Counted from the first letter of the stretch, positions 8,183-17,559 are shown. The stretch is DNA of 64,000 nt from Exiguobacterium acetylicum DSM 20416 (GCF_000702605.1 NZ_JNIR01000001.1:2542001-2606000); one strand, 5' to 3'. The notes: a model not told the origin generated them from the sequence alone. Translations and numbers: made by a program.

Positions 8183-8710
8183 TCAATGCAGGTTCATCTC
8201 CTTTGCAAATGCGAGCAATTCTTCCCGATCAATGAGGCGAACCTGATTTGGTTCCGCTAGCTGATACGCGGCTTCCGTAAAGGTCGAATTCGTAACGACC
8301 CATCCCTCATCCATCCCGTAAAATGGAACCGAGGCAGCGACCTGTTGAACCGCTTCGAGCCCTACAGCCGCACTATATCGCTTTGCCTGGATGGCAATCT
8401 TATACCCTCGTTCATCCTCTATCAACAAATCTGCTCCGAAGTCGCGTGAAGCAGGTGTCAACTCGACCCGATATCCAGCTGTTTCAAATAAATCGGCAAG
8501 CCATTCTTCAAATTCTCGTCCTTCCATTCGATCGAGTCGTTTTTCAAGCGACGGCGTTAAAATGGACAAAAGAAGAAAAAGGATACACCCTACTATACTG
8601 ATGATTAAGATTAAAGGTTCCCAAGAACTCGAAAAAAAATAAGTTCCGAAAATTCCTATCATTGCAAACAAAGCTGCTAGTAACAATCGTTTTCGTTTCA
8701 ATCGTTTCAT
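8183..8710 (-). CDS. Membrane-anchored Mrr-like restriction endonuclease domain protein
   Basis: A 175-residue protein with two N-terminal membrane helices (about residues 9-27 and 32-50) followed by an Mrr_cat PD-(D/E)xK nuclease domain. The catalytic signature is visible: GREFEEWLADLFETAGY, then DFGADLLIEDE and IAIQAKRY, that is D-x(n)-Q-A-K. Mrr-type domains cleave modified DNA, but membrane-anchored versions are widespread and their role is poorly defined. No methyltransferase or other defence gene is adjacent. The start has a GGGAAAAG-type weak ribosome site. Divergent from a sensor kinase. Confidence 0.82.
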   Translation of the reverse strand: MKRLKRKRLLLAALFAMIGIFGTYFFSSSWEPLILIISIVGCILFLLLSILTPSLEKRLDRMEGREFEEWLADLFETAGYRVELTPASRDFGADLLIEDERGYKIAIQAKRYSAAVGLEAVQQVAASVPFYGMDEGWVVTNSTFTEAAYQLAEPNQVRLIDREELLAFAKEMNLH

Positions 8711-8807
8711 CGTGCTTTTCCCCTCTACTGTATCGTGACCTTTTTTTCACTATACTAAAATTCTTCGTCGGTTGCTTCCTTCAACAGGAAATACGACTCG
8801 TCTTGCA

Positions 8808-8827
8808 GAAGTAAACTGAAGTAAACT
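8808..8827 (+). repeat. Tandem 10-bp direct repeat upstream of the PAS kinase
   Basis: GAAGTAAACT occurs twice back to back, exactly one helical turn apart, 56 bases before the kinase start. Confidence 0.45.
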
Positions 8828-8882
8828 AACGAGGAAAGACCGTCTTAAAATCCATGGTCGAAGACCAGTCAGGAGGTAGCTC

Positions 8883-11018
8883 ATGGCAGAACATTCATCC
8901 CCTTCATCGCTACGAATCATTCACGCGACGATACGTGCTATGAAAGACCCCGTTCTTCTAGTCGATGCAAACGGAAAGATTCAATTTCATAATGATGCTT
9001 TTCAACACCAGTTCATGAACGCCCCGAATATCGAAACCGTTCAGGAACTGTTTCCCATCACGGATGATTTCTTTCCATTACAGAAGGAAGCCGTCATTGC
9101 AACGACACATCAATTAACAGTCACAGCGATTGAAGCGACGGACTATTTTCTTGTCCATGTCGCTCCCCTGAAAATCGAAGACTTATTCAATTCAACACTA
9201 GATACTGCTCTATTCATCACCGACTCGGAGTTTCGGATTCAAACTTGTAACGAAGTGGCAAGCACCTTATTCCGTTTCGAGCATGCCGAAGACATCATTG
9301 GTCTCCAAACGACGATTCTACATGATGCGAAGGAAATCGCTACCCGCCGTCAACATCTCGAACAATTGAACTTAAAAGACTTATCGGACGCGCAACTGTT
9401 TTTACTGCATGGACGGGAAGCCGAAAATGAATGGACCTATCATCGTTTGGATGGCTCAACGTTCCATGGACGCCTTTATATGACACGGTTGCCAAACGAT
9501 ACGTACTTCCTGCTCATTCAGGACATCACACCGCAAAAACAAATCGAATGGCATCTGACGAAAAGCGAACGCCGCTTCCGACTCTTCTCGGAATCCGTCG
9601 TTGAAGCCGTCATCTTTCATGACCACGGCATCATCATCGATGCCAATCGCGCAGCAGAAGTCATTTTCCGGACGAAACTCGAGAAAATGAAAGGCAAGAC
9701 GACGCTTGAATTGATTCATCCGGATCATCACGCGCGTGTCTTACAACGCATCGAGGAGCATCGAGAAGAACCATACGAAGTCCTCGGTCAACGTGCCGAC
9801 GGAACTTCTGTCGAAATCGAAGTGTTTCCGCGTGAAATCATCTACAACAACATCCGGATGCGTGTCGCCGTCGTTCGTGATATTACAGAACGAAAAAAGA
9901 TTGAAAAAATGCTTGAACGCGAAAAAAATGCCATCATGCGTCAGCGTGATATCACACAATCGATTCTTCAGGCATCCAATGAAGGTTTCCTACTGACAGA
10001 AGAGGATGGGAGTTTCATCTTCATGAACGTCAAAGCACGCAAATTACTCGATGTCCCAGGCATTGCACCAAGTAAGATTCAAGAACGAATCAGTCTGATT
10101 CCGAATCTCGATTTGAACACTCGATTCGAGATGCTCCGACAAGTAGAAGAATTACTCGCCGGAAAACATTCTGAACTATCGTTTCGTTTCACGTTACAGC
10201 GACCAAATGAGTCCAGCCCACTTTATTTCGAATTTTATGCGACTGCGATCAAAAAGGAGAAGAGCCGCATTTCTCGTCATGGCTTCCTATTTGTTTTCCG
10301 TGATCGGACAGAGGAAGCGAAGATGGATCAAGTAAAGGACGAACTCGTCAGTACAGTATCGCATGAGTTGCGCACGCCGCTGTCCTCCATTCTTGGCTAT
10401 ATGGAATTACTACGATATAAAAAACAATCGGCTGATCGAATCGAACGGTATGTTGAGATCGTCCACGAAGAGACGAAACGATTAACGACGCTATTAAATG
10501 AGTTTTTAGACATTCAACGTCTAGAAGGTGGAAAACAGGAGTATACCTTCACGTCGTTCTCGTTACGCGATCTTCTCGCATCAACCGTCGATGCCTATGG
10601 CGAAACCGTCGAGACGCATCGGATTGATCTAGAACTACCAGAGGATCCTGTTCTGATTTTTGCGGACGAGCACAAAATCAAGCAGGTGATCTTGAACTTG
10701 CTTTCGAACGCCATTAAGTATTCTCCACAGGCGGATCATATTCGAGTCATTCTTTCAGCCAATCCGGAACAAGCAACGTTCTCTGTGACAGATCACGGAC
10801 TCGGTATTCCACAAAATGCTTTTGAAAAGCTCTTTACGAAATTTTACCGGGTTGATAACTCAGACATCCGGAAAATCGGCGGAACCGGACTCGGACTTGC
10901 CATCTGTAAGGAAATCATCGAATCGCACGGAGGTGCGATTTCCGTTGAATCAGAAATCAATGATGGTTCGACTTTCACCGTTGTACTCGAACGTGATCCA
11001 AGAAAGGAATGGAATTGA
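8883..11018 (+). CDS. Soluble multi-PAS sensor histidine kinase
   Basis: A 711-residue kinase with no membrane segment, so it should sense a cytoplasmic cue. About four PAS domains occupy residues 10-475 (the third is the clearest, with GKTTLELIHPDH and RVAVVRDITERK). The HisKA box STVSHELRTPLSS puts the phosphoacceptor at His494; the ATPase domain has NLLSNAIKYS, DHGLGIP and GTGLGLAICKE. GGAGGT precedes ATG 8883. There is no response regulator beside it; instead its TGA overlaps the ATG of a short-chain reductase (TGATG), implying translational coupling. Ligand, cofactor and partner regulator cannot be read from sequence. Confidence 0.9.
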   Translation: MAEHSSPSSLRIIHATIRAMKDPVLLVDANGKIQFHNDAFQHQFMNAPNIETVQELFPITDDFFPLQKEAVIATTHQLTVTAIEATDYFLVHVAPLKIEDLFNSTLDTALFITDSEFRIQTCNEVASTLFRFEHAEDIIGLQTTILHDAKEIATRRQHLEQLNLKDLSDAQLFLLHGREAENEWTYHRLDGSTFHGRLYMTRLPNDTYFLLIQDITPQKQIEWHLTKSERRFRLFSESVVEAVIFHDHGIIIDANRAAEVIFRTKLEKMKGKTTLELIHPDHHARVLQRIEEHREEPYEVLGQRADGTSVEIEVFPREIIYNNIRMRVAVVRDITERKKIEKMLEREKNAIMRQRDITQSILQASNEGFLLTEEDGSFIFMNVKARKLLDVPGIAPSKIQERISLIPNLDLNTRFEMLRQVEELLAGKHSELSFRFTLQRPNESSPLYFEFYATAIKKEKSRISRHGFLFVFRDRTEEAKMDQVKDELVSTVSHELRTPLSSILGYMELLRYKKQSADRIERYVEIVHEETKRLTTLLNEFLDIQRLEGGKQEYTFTSFSLRDLLASTVDAYGETVETHRIDLELPEDPVLIFADEHKIKQVILNLLSNAIKYSPQADHIRVILSANPEQATFSVTDHGLGIPQNAFEKLFTKFYRVDNSDIRKIGGTGLGLAICKEIIESHGGAISVESEINDGSTFTVVLERDPRKEWN

Positions 11019-12082
11019 TGCGGACCTACTTTATGACGGGTTTCCCCGGTTTTTTAGCGACCAAACTGATCGAACAACTGGCACGTGTTCCGGACCAAAT
11101 CGCTTGTTTTCATTTGCTTCATTTACCGCCAGAGCGAAACGCAGCTGTTAAGCGACGCCAGGATCTTCTAGAACGTACATCCTTACGATCGGAGCAACTT
11201 GTATTGCACGAAGGCGATATCACGGTCGAACAGCTTGCTTTATCATCAGAGGCGCGGATGATGTTGCAACAAGACGTCACACACATCTTTCATCTCGCGG
11301 CGCTATATGATTTAGCAACAGCATATGAACCCGCCTTTCGAATCAATGTGATCGGTACCGCGAACGTGACACAGTTTGCTCATACGTGTCGGACCTTAGA
11401 GCGCTACATTTACTTCAGTACAGCGTATGTCTCGGGTCTTCGTTCCGGAATGGTTCTAGAAGATGAGTTACAAGCAAGTGCCTTTAAAAATGCTTATGAA
11501 GAAACGAAATATTTAGCAGAGGTACGTTTCCGTAAAGAAATCGGAACGATTCCCTATACAATCATCCGTCCTGGGATCGTCGTCGGTCATTCCGAAACGG
11601 GCGAAACACCGAAGTGGGATGGGGTGTATTTTGTTCTGAACGCGATGCGTCTCCTGCAATCCTTCGCCCCTCTTCCGTACCCAGGTCGAGCAAACGCACT
11701 CGTCAATCTCGTGCCCTATGATTACGTCATTGAAGCGACCGCTTATCTCAGTCATGCACCGGTCGGAAGAAATAAGACCTATCATCTGACGGATCCATTC
11801 CCACATGGCGCACGCGCGATTTTTGAGATGTTACACGTCGCCTATTATGGACGTTATCCGCGCGGAATCGTTCCGTTTCGACTCGTTAGCACGGCATTGA
11901 CTCCAGCTGTCGCGAAACGACTTCAGATGCAACGGCAGACACTTGACTACTTCATTCATCCCGTTCAATATGACACGACACATGCCTTACGTGACTTACG
12001 GGACACTGGTATTATTTGTCCAGACCTTGCAGAAACGATGCCTCGACTCGTCCAGTATTACCAAACACACGCAACACACTAA
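11018..12082 (+). CDS. NAD-binding extended SDR reductase (male-sterility type)
   Basis: A 354-residue extended short-chain dehydrogenase of the NAD_binding_4 type found in fatty-acyl and thioester reductases. Visible are the dinucleotide site TGFPGFLATKLIEQL at the N-terminus, the GDIT acidic loop, STAYVSG and the catalytic YEETKYLAE (Tyr-x3-Lys), and IIRPGIVVGHSETG. The substrate is unknown. I use ATG 11018, which overlaps the kinase stop and is 10 bases from GAAAGG; the earlier ATG at 11009 abuts that ribosome site. A kinase-reductase pair translated together is unusual and worth noting. Confidence 0.82.
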   Translation: MRTYFMTGFPGFLATKLIEQLARVPDQIACFHLLHLPPERNAAVKRRQDLLERTSLRSEQLVLHEGDITVEQLALSSEARMMLQQDVTHIFHLAALYDLATAYEPAFRINVIGTANVTQFAHTCRTLERYIYFSTAYVSGLRSGMVLEDELQASAFKNAYEETKYLAEVRFRKEIGTIPYTIIRPGIVVGHSETGETPKWDGVYFVLNAMRLLQSFAPLPYPGRANALVNLVPYDYVIEATAYLSHAPVGRNKTYHLTDPFPHGARAIFEMLHVAYYGRYPRGIVPFRLVSTALTPAVAKRLQMQRQTLDYFIHPVQYDTTHALRDLRDTGIICPDLAETMPRLVQYYQTHATH

Positions 12083-12128
12083 AAAAGTCCAATCGTTCTT
12101 CCACAAGGGAAGTCGATTGGACTTTTTA
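12081..12128. terminator. Bidirectional terminator between SDR and ktrB
   Basis: AAAAAAGTCCAATCG (12081-12095) pairs with CGATTGGACTTTTT (12114-12127). Confidence 0.85.
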
Positions 12129-12134
12129 AATCGG

Positions 12135-13526
12135 TTACCCGATCAACATATTTTCTTTTGGATAACGAATCGTCCGGTCTCGTTGCGTCGCGAACGTGCA
12201 CAGAATCGTCAAGGAGCCGACACGTCCGAGTAGCATCATGAACATGATCAAAAACTTACCAAAGCTATTGAGCTCAGCTGTTACGTTCAAAGAAAGACCA
12301 ACTGTTCCAAATGCCGAAACGGTCTCAAAGAATAGACCAATAAAGGAAATATTCGGCTGGGTCAATGCCAGGAACGTCGTGATCAAAGCGATGAACAATA
12401 AACTGAAGACAGCAATCGCATATGCCTTTTGAATCGCTTGCGTCTGAACAGTCCGTCGCATCAGAACCGTTTCACGCTGTCCGCGTATATACGTCCAGAC
12501 ATTCTTCAAGATGACCGCTGCCGTCGTGACCTTGATCCCGGAACCTGTTGATGCGGAACCTGCCCCGATGTACATCAAAACCATCATCAAACCGATCGAG
12601 AGCGGCACCATCGTCGTTAAATCGATCGTCTGGAAACCAGCCGTTCGTGTCGTGACGACTTGAAAGAACACGATATGGAGCGCACTGAAGAACGATTCAT
12701 CTTTTAATGAACCCAAGTTCGAAACCCACTCGTAGAGCATCATTGCTAAAACACCTAGTCCATTGATGACGAGTAGTGATAGCACCATCAATTTAGAATG
12801 GAGCGAAATTTTCTTGAAGTTTCGTTTACCAGCGATATCCGCGATGACCGTAAAACCAAGACCACCAATCATCAAGAGCGCTGCAATCGTCAGAATGAAT
12901 GTCGTATCTTGTTGGAAACCGATTAGATTATCACCCCAAAGTGCGAATCCTGCATTGTTGAAGGCAGATACGGCGTGGAACAAACCGTAATAGAGTGCTT
13001 TTCCGAAGCTGTATTTGTATTGAATGAACAAATCAAGCGCAATCAAAAACATGCCGACGATCTCAACGAGGACCGTCGTGACGATGATATTACGAACGAG
13101 ACGAATCGTTCCGCCCGGACTATCGAGATTAAACATCTCTTGGATAATGATCCGCTGACGAATCCCGATTTTTCGTCCCGTGACGCTGAGCAAGACGAGC
13201 GCGATCGTCATGAATCCAAGTCCACCGACCTGAATTAAGAGCATCATGATGATTTGACCGAGTAAATTATAGGATTCGGCAATATTAATCGGTGACAGTC
13301 CTGTGACGGTTCCTGCCGATGTCGCAACGAATAGGCAATCGATGAATGATACATCTTGCCCCTCTTGCTGCGAGATCGGAAGCCACAATAAAAAACCACC
13401 CAGTAAAATCGTCAATGTAAAGCCAGTTGCGATAAAACGTGCCGGTTTATCGAACAGCTGATGATACATCAATTCACCTAAACGCCCGAAGCGTGCGAGT
13501 CGTGAACGTCTTTTATGCGAGAACAT
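12135..13526 (-). CDS. ktrB: TrkH/KtrB-type potassium uptake channel subunit
   Basis: A 463-residue membrane protein of the Trk/Ktr superfamily, the K+-conducting dimer that works with a cytoplasmic KtrA/KtrC ring. The four-fold pore architecture is visible, with P-loop filters such as SAGTVTGLSPI, SAFNNAGFALWG, TTRTAGFQTIDL and SAFGTVGLSLNV. Length matches Bacillus KtrB/KtrD. No ktrA/ktrC is beside it, so the RCK subunit must be elsewhere, as for KtrD. The ATG at 13526 has a GGGGGAG ribosome site. Whether it is the KtrB or KtrD ortholog is undecided. Confidence 0.88.
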   Translation of the reverse strand: MFSHKRRSRLARFGRLGELMYHQLFDKPARFIATGFTLTILLGGFLLWLPISQQEGQDVSFIDCLFVATSAGTVTGLSPINIAESYNLLGQIIMMLLIQVGGLGFMTIALVLLSVTGRKIGIRQRIIIQEMFNLDSPGGTIRLVRNIIVTTVLVEIVGMFLIALDLFIQYKYSFGKALYYGLFHAVSAFNNAGFALWGDNLIGFQQDTTFILTIAALLMIGGLGFTVIADIAGKRNFKKISLHSKLMVLSLLVINGLGVLAMMLYEWVSNLGSLKDESFFSALHIVFFQVVTTRTAGFQTIDLTTMVPLSIGLMMVLMYIGAGSASTGSGIKVTTAAVILKNVWTYIRGQRETVLMRRTVQTQAIQKAYAIAVFSLLFIALITTFLALTQPNISFIGLFFETVSAFGTVGLSLNVTAELNSFGKFLIMFMMLLGRVGSLTILCTFATQRDRTIRYPKENMLIG

Positions 13527-13686
13527 CTTACTCCCCCTAGATTGTTTTCAGACAGAATTGTCTTTATCATACTCCCTCGAATTAAGAAGTTCTATCGAAA
13601 TATGCAATCGACTAAACGTTTTCGTATTTTTTTGGTAAACTAGATAAAAGTGGACGTGTAATCATTAAAGGAGGTTGAGGGAAACA

Positions 13687-13926
13687 GTGGACCCTAAGAC
13701 GGCTGATCATTCGATTGAGGATGTCTGGCGAAGGCTGGAACGACAATCACAATGGATGCCTGCGCAATTGTATTATCAATTCGAGGAACTCTTATCATTA
13801 CATTTGGAGCAACCGATTCTAAATGAATTGTATCAAGTGTTAAAAAAATACGACGTACTGACCGATATAGAGCGTGACGAACGAAACGAAAGCATTCAAA
13901 TGCTAATCGACGAAAACGGCGCTTGA
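13687..13926 (+). CDS. Small hypothetical protein upstream of motAB
   Basis: A 79-residue acidic, helical protein (LYYQFEELLSLHLEQPILNE in the middle) with no motif I recognise. AAAGGAGG at 13667-13674 gives GTG 13687 at 12 bases; a TTG at 13675 lies within the ribosome site and is unlikely. A strong terminator follows, before motA, so co-expression with the stator genes is not assured. Confidence 0.6.
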   Translation: MDPKTADHSIEDVWRRLERQSQWMPAQLYYQFEELLSLHLEQPILNELYQVLKKYDVLTDIERDERNESIQMLIDENGA

Positions 13927-13946
13927 TTCTCGGTTTTTGGATTTCC

Positions 13947-13980
13947 GAGCAGAAGAAGTGTCTTCTGCTCTTTTATTTTT
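13947..13980 (+). terminator. Terminator between the small gene and motA
   Basis: Perfect stem GAGCAGAAGA-AGTG-TCTTCTGCTC followed by TTTTATTTTT. Confidence 0.85.
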
Positions 13981-14024
13981 CGTTCCTATACGGATTACAT
14001 ACAGAAAGGTGGCACACATCAATC

Positions 14025-14810
14025 ATGGATATCGTGTCGATCATCGGGATCATTCTTGGTCTCATCACACTAGTCGGAGGTATGATCTTAAAAGGTGCGC
14101 CTCCCGTCGCTTTACTTAACCCAGCAGCCCTCGTCATCATCTTCGTCGGGACAGCAGCTGCCATCATGATTTCCTTCCCGAAGGAACGATTGAAAGTCTT
14201 ACCTGCCTTGTTTAAAGTCATCTTATTCGAACAAAAGCTGATGACAAAACAAGTGTTGCTCGGACAATTTTTGACACTCTCGACACAAGCACGTAAAGAA
14301 GGTCTGTTATCTCTCGAGTCAGCACTTGAAGAAGTCGATAATGCCTTCATGAAGCGTGGCGTCATGATGGTCATCGATGGACAACCATCCGAATATGTCG
14401 AGGACGTCATGACACGTGATCTCGAAAACATGACGGAACGCCATCATGCAAATGCGAACATTTTCACGCAAGCCGGTACTTACGCACCAACGCTCGGGGT
14501 TCTCGGTGCCGTTGTCGGTCTCGTTGCCGCCTTATCCGATTTATCGGATATCGAAAAATTAGGTCACGCCATTTCAGGTGCCTTCATCGCAACACTATTC
14601 GGGATTTTCACCGGATACGTCCTGTGGTTCCCGTTCGCAACGAAGCTGAAGCAAAAATCAGCGAACGAGATTCAATTATACGAGATGATGATTGAAGGGA
14701 TTCTCTCGATTCAAAACGGTGAATCACCGAAAAACTTAGAGGATAAGCTACTTGTGTACTTGACACCGAAGGAGCGTGCGAACTATGAAGCGGAAAAAGA
14801 AGCCGCATGA
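14025..14810 (+). CDS. motA: Flagellar motor stator protein MotA
   Basis: A 261-residue stator subunit that, with MotB, forms the ion channel driving flagellar rotation. Four membrane helices are present, with family motifs MDIVSIIGIILGL at the start, TQAGTYAPTLGVLGAV (about residues 147-162) and HAISGAFIATLFGIFTGY, and the cytoplasmic loop with charged residues between. The frame is open 34 codons further up, but the family N-terminus and an AAAGGTGG site point to ATG 14025. It overlaps motB by 26 bases. Similarity is to MotA (H+ type) more than MotP. Confidence 0.94.
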   Translation: MDIVSIIGIILGLITLVGGMILKGAPPVALLNPAALVIIFVGTAAAIMISFPKERLKVLPALFKVILFEQKLMTKQVLLGQFLTLSTQARKEGLLSLESALEEVDNAFMKRGVMMVIDGQPSEYVEDVMTRDLENMTERHHANANIFTQAGTYAPTLGVLGAVVGLVAALSDLSDIEKLGHAISGAFIATLFGIFTGYVLWFPFATKLKQKSANEIQLYEMMIEGILSIQNGESPKNLEDKLLVYLTPKERANYEAEKEAA

Positions 14811-15552
14811 CGAACATATCTCCGAAGGCTGGTTAATTCCGTACGCCGACTTATTGACCTTACTTCTGGCACTCTTCATCGTACTTTTTGCTTCGAGTAA
14901 TGTCGATGCCGTGAAGTTAAAAGCGATGTCCCAATCGTTTAGCTCTGTCTTCAACGGTGGCTCAGGAATGATCACGAACAGCTCACTTTCTACTCAAGAA
15001 GAAGAGGATTCGAAAAAACTCGATGCGCGGACGAAGGCACAAAGCTATGAAATCGCAGAACTCGAAAAAATCAAAGAAGAAGCCAATCAATACATTAAGA
15101 ATGAAAAACTTGAAAAAGACATCAAGGTCGAAATCACGAATGAAGGACTCGTCTTTACAATTCGCGACCGCGCACTGTTCTCACCAGCTCAAGCAGAAGT
15201 AAGAGGACGCTCGCTTCAAATCGCAGAGGGGATGAGTGCACTACTCGTCAAAGCCGGGCAACGTCAGATTCAAGTGTCTGGACATACAGATAATATTCCA
15301 ATCAACACAGCACAGTATCCGTCGAACTGGGAACTGAGTGCGGACCGGGCGATCAGTTTCATGCGTGCCTTACAACGGAATCCAAAGCTTGAACCAAAAC
15401 GCTTCACCGTCAGCGGTTACGGTGAATTCCAACCAATCGCGTCCAATCAAACCGAAGCAGGTCGCAGTCAGAATCGACGCGTCGAAGTGTTGATTCGACC
15501 ATTGATCGACTTAAAAGCGAATGTACTCGACGAAACAAAAGTCGAATCCTGA
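14785..15552 (+). CDS. motB: Flagellar motor stator protein MotB
   Basis: A 255-residue MotB: basic N-terminus, one membrane helix with the proton-accepting Asp22 in PYADLLTLLLALF, a linker, and a C-terminal OmpA-like peptidoglycan-binding domain (SGHTDNIPI, LSADRAISFMRAL, GYGEFQPIASNQTEAGRSQN, ending NRRVEV). It anchors the stator to the cell wall. The start is ATG 14785 with GGAG 10 bases upstream; GTG 14776 is too close. Translationally overlapped with motA and followed by a strong terminator. No other flagellar gene lies nearby, as in B. subtilis where motAB is separate from the fla/che operon. Confidence 0.95.
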   Translation: MKRKKKPHDEHISEGWLIPYADLLTLLLALFIVLFASSNVDAVKLKAMSQSFSSVFNGGSGMITNSSLSTQEEEDSKKLDARTKAQSYEIAELEKIKEEANQYIKNEKLEKDIKVEITNEGLVFTIRDRALFSPAQAEVRGRSLQIAEGMSALLVKAGQRQIQVSGHTDNIPINTAQYPSNWELSADRAISFMRALQRNPKLEPKRFTVSGYGEFQPIASNQTEAGRSQNRRVEVLIRPLIDLKANVLDETKVES

Positions 15553-15556
15553 ACGT

Positions 15557-15598
15557 AAAAAAGCTCCTTCGTGGTTGCCTCGAAGGAGCTTTTTTTAA
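15557..15598. terminator. Bidirectional terminator after motB
   Basis: AAAAAAGCTCCTTCG pairs with CGAAGGAGCTTTTTTT. Confidence 0.88.
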
Positions 15599-16128
15599 TA
15601 ATACGGACGAATCATGATATAGACGATGACACCGGTCAAACTGACGTATAACCAAAGCGGCATCGTAAAGCGTGTCCACTTTTTATGCTTCTCGAAGTTT
15701 TGATTCACAGCGTGCGCGAGTGACATCAAGACAAGTGGAACGATGACTGCAGCTAGGATGATGTGCGTAATCAGGATAAAGAAATAGACAGGGCGAACGA
15801 AACCTTCGCCCCCGAATTTCGTCGATTCACTGACGGCGTGATACGTGACGTACGAAATTAAGAATAAAGTCGTCGTCATCATCGCACCACCAATGAAGCG
15901 ACGATGATTCACCCGATTGCCACGACGAATGGAAATCCAAGCGCCGAGCAACAGCATGAAGGTAAAACTATTGAAGATGGCATTCAAAAAAGGAAGCAAC
16001 GTCCAATCGAATCCTGAATCAACTTGTACTGGTGGCGCAAAGAATAAAAGGGCCACGAGCAAATTGATGACAAGCGTCAGCAGGATGACGAGCGGAACGA
16101 AATTCCGTTTAGTAGCAGGTTGTTGCAT
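15595..16128 (-). CDS. ctaM: DUF420 membrane protein, CtaM/YozB-like
   Basis: A 177-residue protein with about five membrane helices of the DUF420 family. Homologs (CtaM in Staphylococcus, YozB in Bacillus) are needed for heme-copper terminal oxidase activity, so a role in oxidase maturation is the best inference. Conserved histidines typical of the family sit in VTYHAVSESTKFGG and in ITHIILAA, near helix ends. The ATG at 16128 follows an AAGGAGAATGATTC site and lies 3 bases after the stop of the upstream flavoprotein gene on the same strand, so the two are probably one operon with DUF1499. Confidence 0.8.
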   Translation of the reverse strand: MQQPATKRNFVPLVILLTLVINLLVALLFFAPPVQVDSGFDWTLLPFLNAIFNSFTFMLLLGAWISIRRGNRVNHRRFIGGAMMTTTLFLISYVTYHAVSESTKFGGEGFVRPVYFFILITHIILAAVIVPLVLMSLAHAVNQNFEKHKKWTRFTMPLWLYVSLTGVIVYIMIRPYY

Positions 16129-16131
16129 GAA

Positions 16132-17559
16132 TCATTCTCCTTGTTTCCAGTCGAAATAACGTTTCAACCATTTTGGGATCGGACCAGCGAATAGACGTTC
16201 ACGCCAGTAGACATCAGCAGCACGCTGAACAGCAGCACCACGGATCGGATATGGGTGGACGACACGCGACAATTGACCGACCTTATCTTTACGTGCCATC
16301 GCATAGACGACTTCTTGCATCCACTCACCCGCTTGTTCTCCGATTGCATGTGCTCCAATCAGTTTTCCACGCTTATCGGCGATGAGCTTGACGCGCCCTT
16401 CTGTCTGACCATTGATGACGAAACGATCGACTTCATCGAGACCGGTCTGATAGACCTTGATCTCCCCATGTTTCTTGCGTGCCTCGTCTTCCGTCAATCC
16501 GAGATGGAATAATTCAGGCGTCGTGAATGTGACCCATGGAACCGCCCGATAATCCGGCTTCGTCCGTAGACCGAATAAAGCATTCGTGACGACCGTTTTT
16601 CCTTCAAGCCCTGCGACATGCGTAAATGGAAGCGAGTTGATCGTATCTCCGACCGCAAAGATGTGTCGTTGACTTGTGCGAAGTGAACCATCGACCTGGA
16701 CGAATCCTTTTTCGACGTGTACACCAGCTCGATCGAGACGTAGTGCTTCGATGCGTGGCTTACGACCGACCGCGACAAGCACGGCATCCGTTTCGATGAC
16801 ACGTGATTCGCCGTTCGCTTCGACCGTCACTTCGATGCCCCCCGCCGACTTGCGGACGTGCGTGACCTTCGTATCGAGATGTAATGTCAATTCTTGTTCG
16901 AGCTGACGTTGAATGACTTCGACCATGTCGCGATCTTCTTTTCCGAGTAACGTCTTCATACCCTCGATGACCGTGACTTCTGTTCCAAGATGCGCATACG
17001 CTTGCGATAACTCAAGACCAATCGCACCACCACCGATGACGAGCAGTCGCTCCGGACGCTCCGTCAATTCGAAAATCGTCTCGTTCGTTAAATAATCAAT
17101 CGTATCGAGTCCGTCAATCGGTGGAATGATTGGTTGCGATCCCGTCGAGATCGCAAACTTCTCACCTACGACAAGCTGTCCCGCCACTTCCACTTCATGA
17201 GCACTGAGGAATGTCGCTTCTCCGATATAGACATCGACACCAAGGTCTTCGAACCGTTTCGTTCCATCGTGTGATTGAATGATGTTACGTGCCCGATCGA
17301 CGCTTGCTTTCGTTTTAGAATAGACCGCGTCTCCGTTCAGCGTCACATTGTATTTTTCAGCCGTCCGCTTCATGACATGAACATCGTGCGCCGCTTCGAT
17401 CAAAGCCTTTGAAGGAACACAACCGTAGTGAAGACAATCTCCACCTAGATGCGTATGGCGTTCGATCAGGGCGACGTGCGCGCCGAGACTTGCTGCACCG
17501 GCAGCAATCGTCATTCCGGCCGCACCACCACCGATAACAACTAATTGATAGGTCTTCAT
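16132..17559 (-). CDS. Dihydrolipoamide dehydrogenase-like flavoprotein disulfide reductase
   Basis: A 475-residue pyridine nucleotide-disulfide oxidoreductase of the Lpd/MerA-like group. It has the FAD site VVIGGGAAGMTIAAGAA, the redox pair in GGDCLHYGCVPSK (Cys42/Cys47), a second Rossmann VIGGGAIGLELSQA for NAD(P)H, VAVGRKPR, FAVGD and the C-terminal dimerisation region with the expected active-site His segment VVHPYPIRGAA (pattern H-P). No lipoyl-enzyme genes are adjacent, so it is not simply the PDH E3; its disulfide substrate is unknown. Its ATG overlaps the stop of the DUF1499 gene by 4 bases. Confidence 0.85.
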   Translation of the reverse strand: MKTYQLVVIGGGAAGMTIAAGAASLGAHVALIERHTHLGGDCLHYGCVPSKALIEAAHDVHVMKRTAEKYNVTLNGDAVYSKTKASVDRARNIIQSHDGTKRFEDLGVDVYIGEATFLSAHEVEVAGQLVVGEKFAISTGSQPIIPPIDGLDTIDYLTNETIFELTERPERLLVIGGGAIGLELSQAYAHLGTEVTVIEGMKTLLGKEDRDMVEVIQRQLEQELTLHLDTKVTHVRKSAGGIEVTVEANGESRVIETDAVLVAVGRKPRIEALRLDRAGVHVEKGFVQVDGSLRTSQRHIFAVGDTINSLPFTHVAGLEGKTVVTNALFGLRTKPDYRAVPWVTFTTPELFHLGLTEDEARKKHGEIKVYQTGLDEVDRFVINGQTEGRVKLIADKRGKLIGAHAIGEQAGEWMQEVVYAMARKDKVGQLSRVVHPYPIRGAAVQRAADVYWRERLFAGPIPKWLKRYFDWKQGE

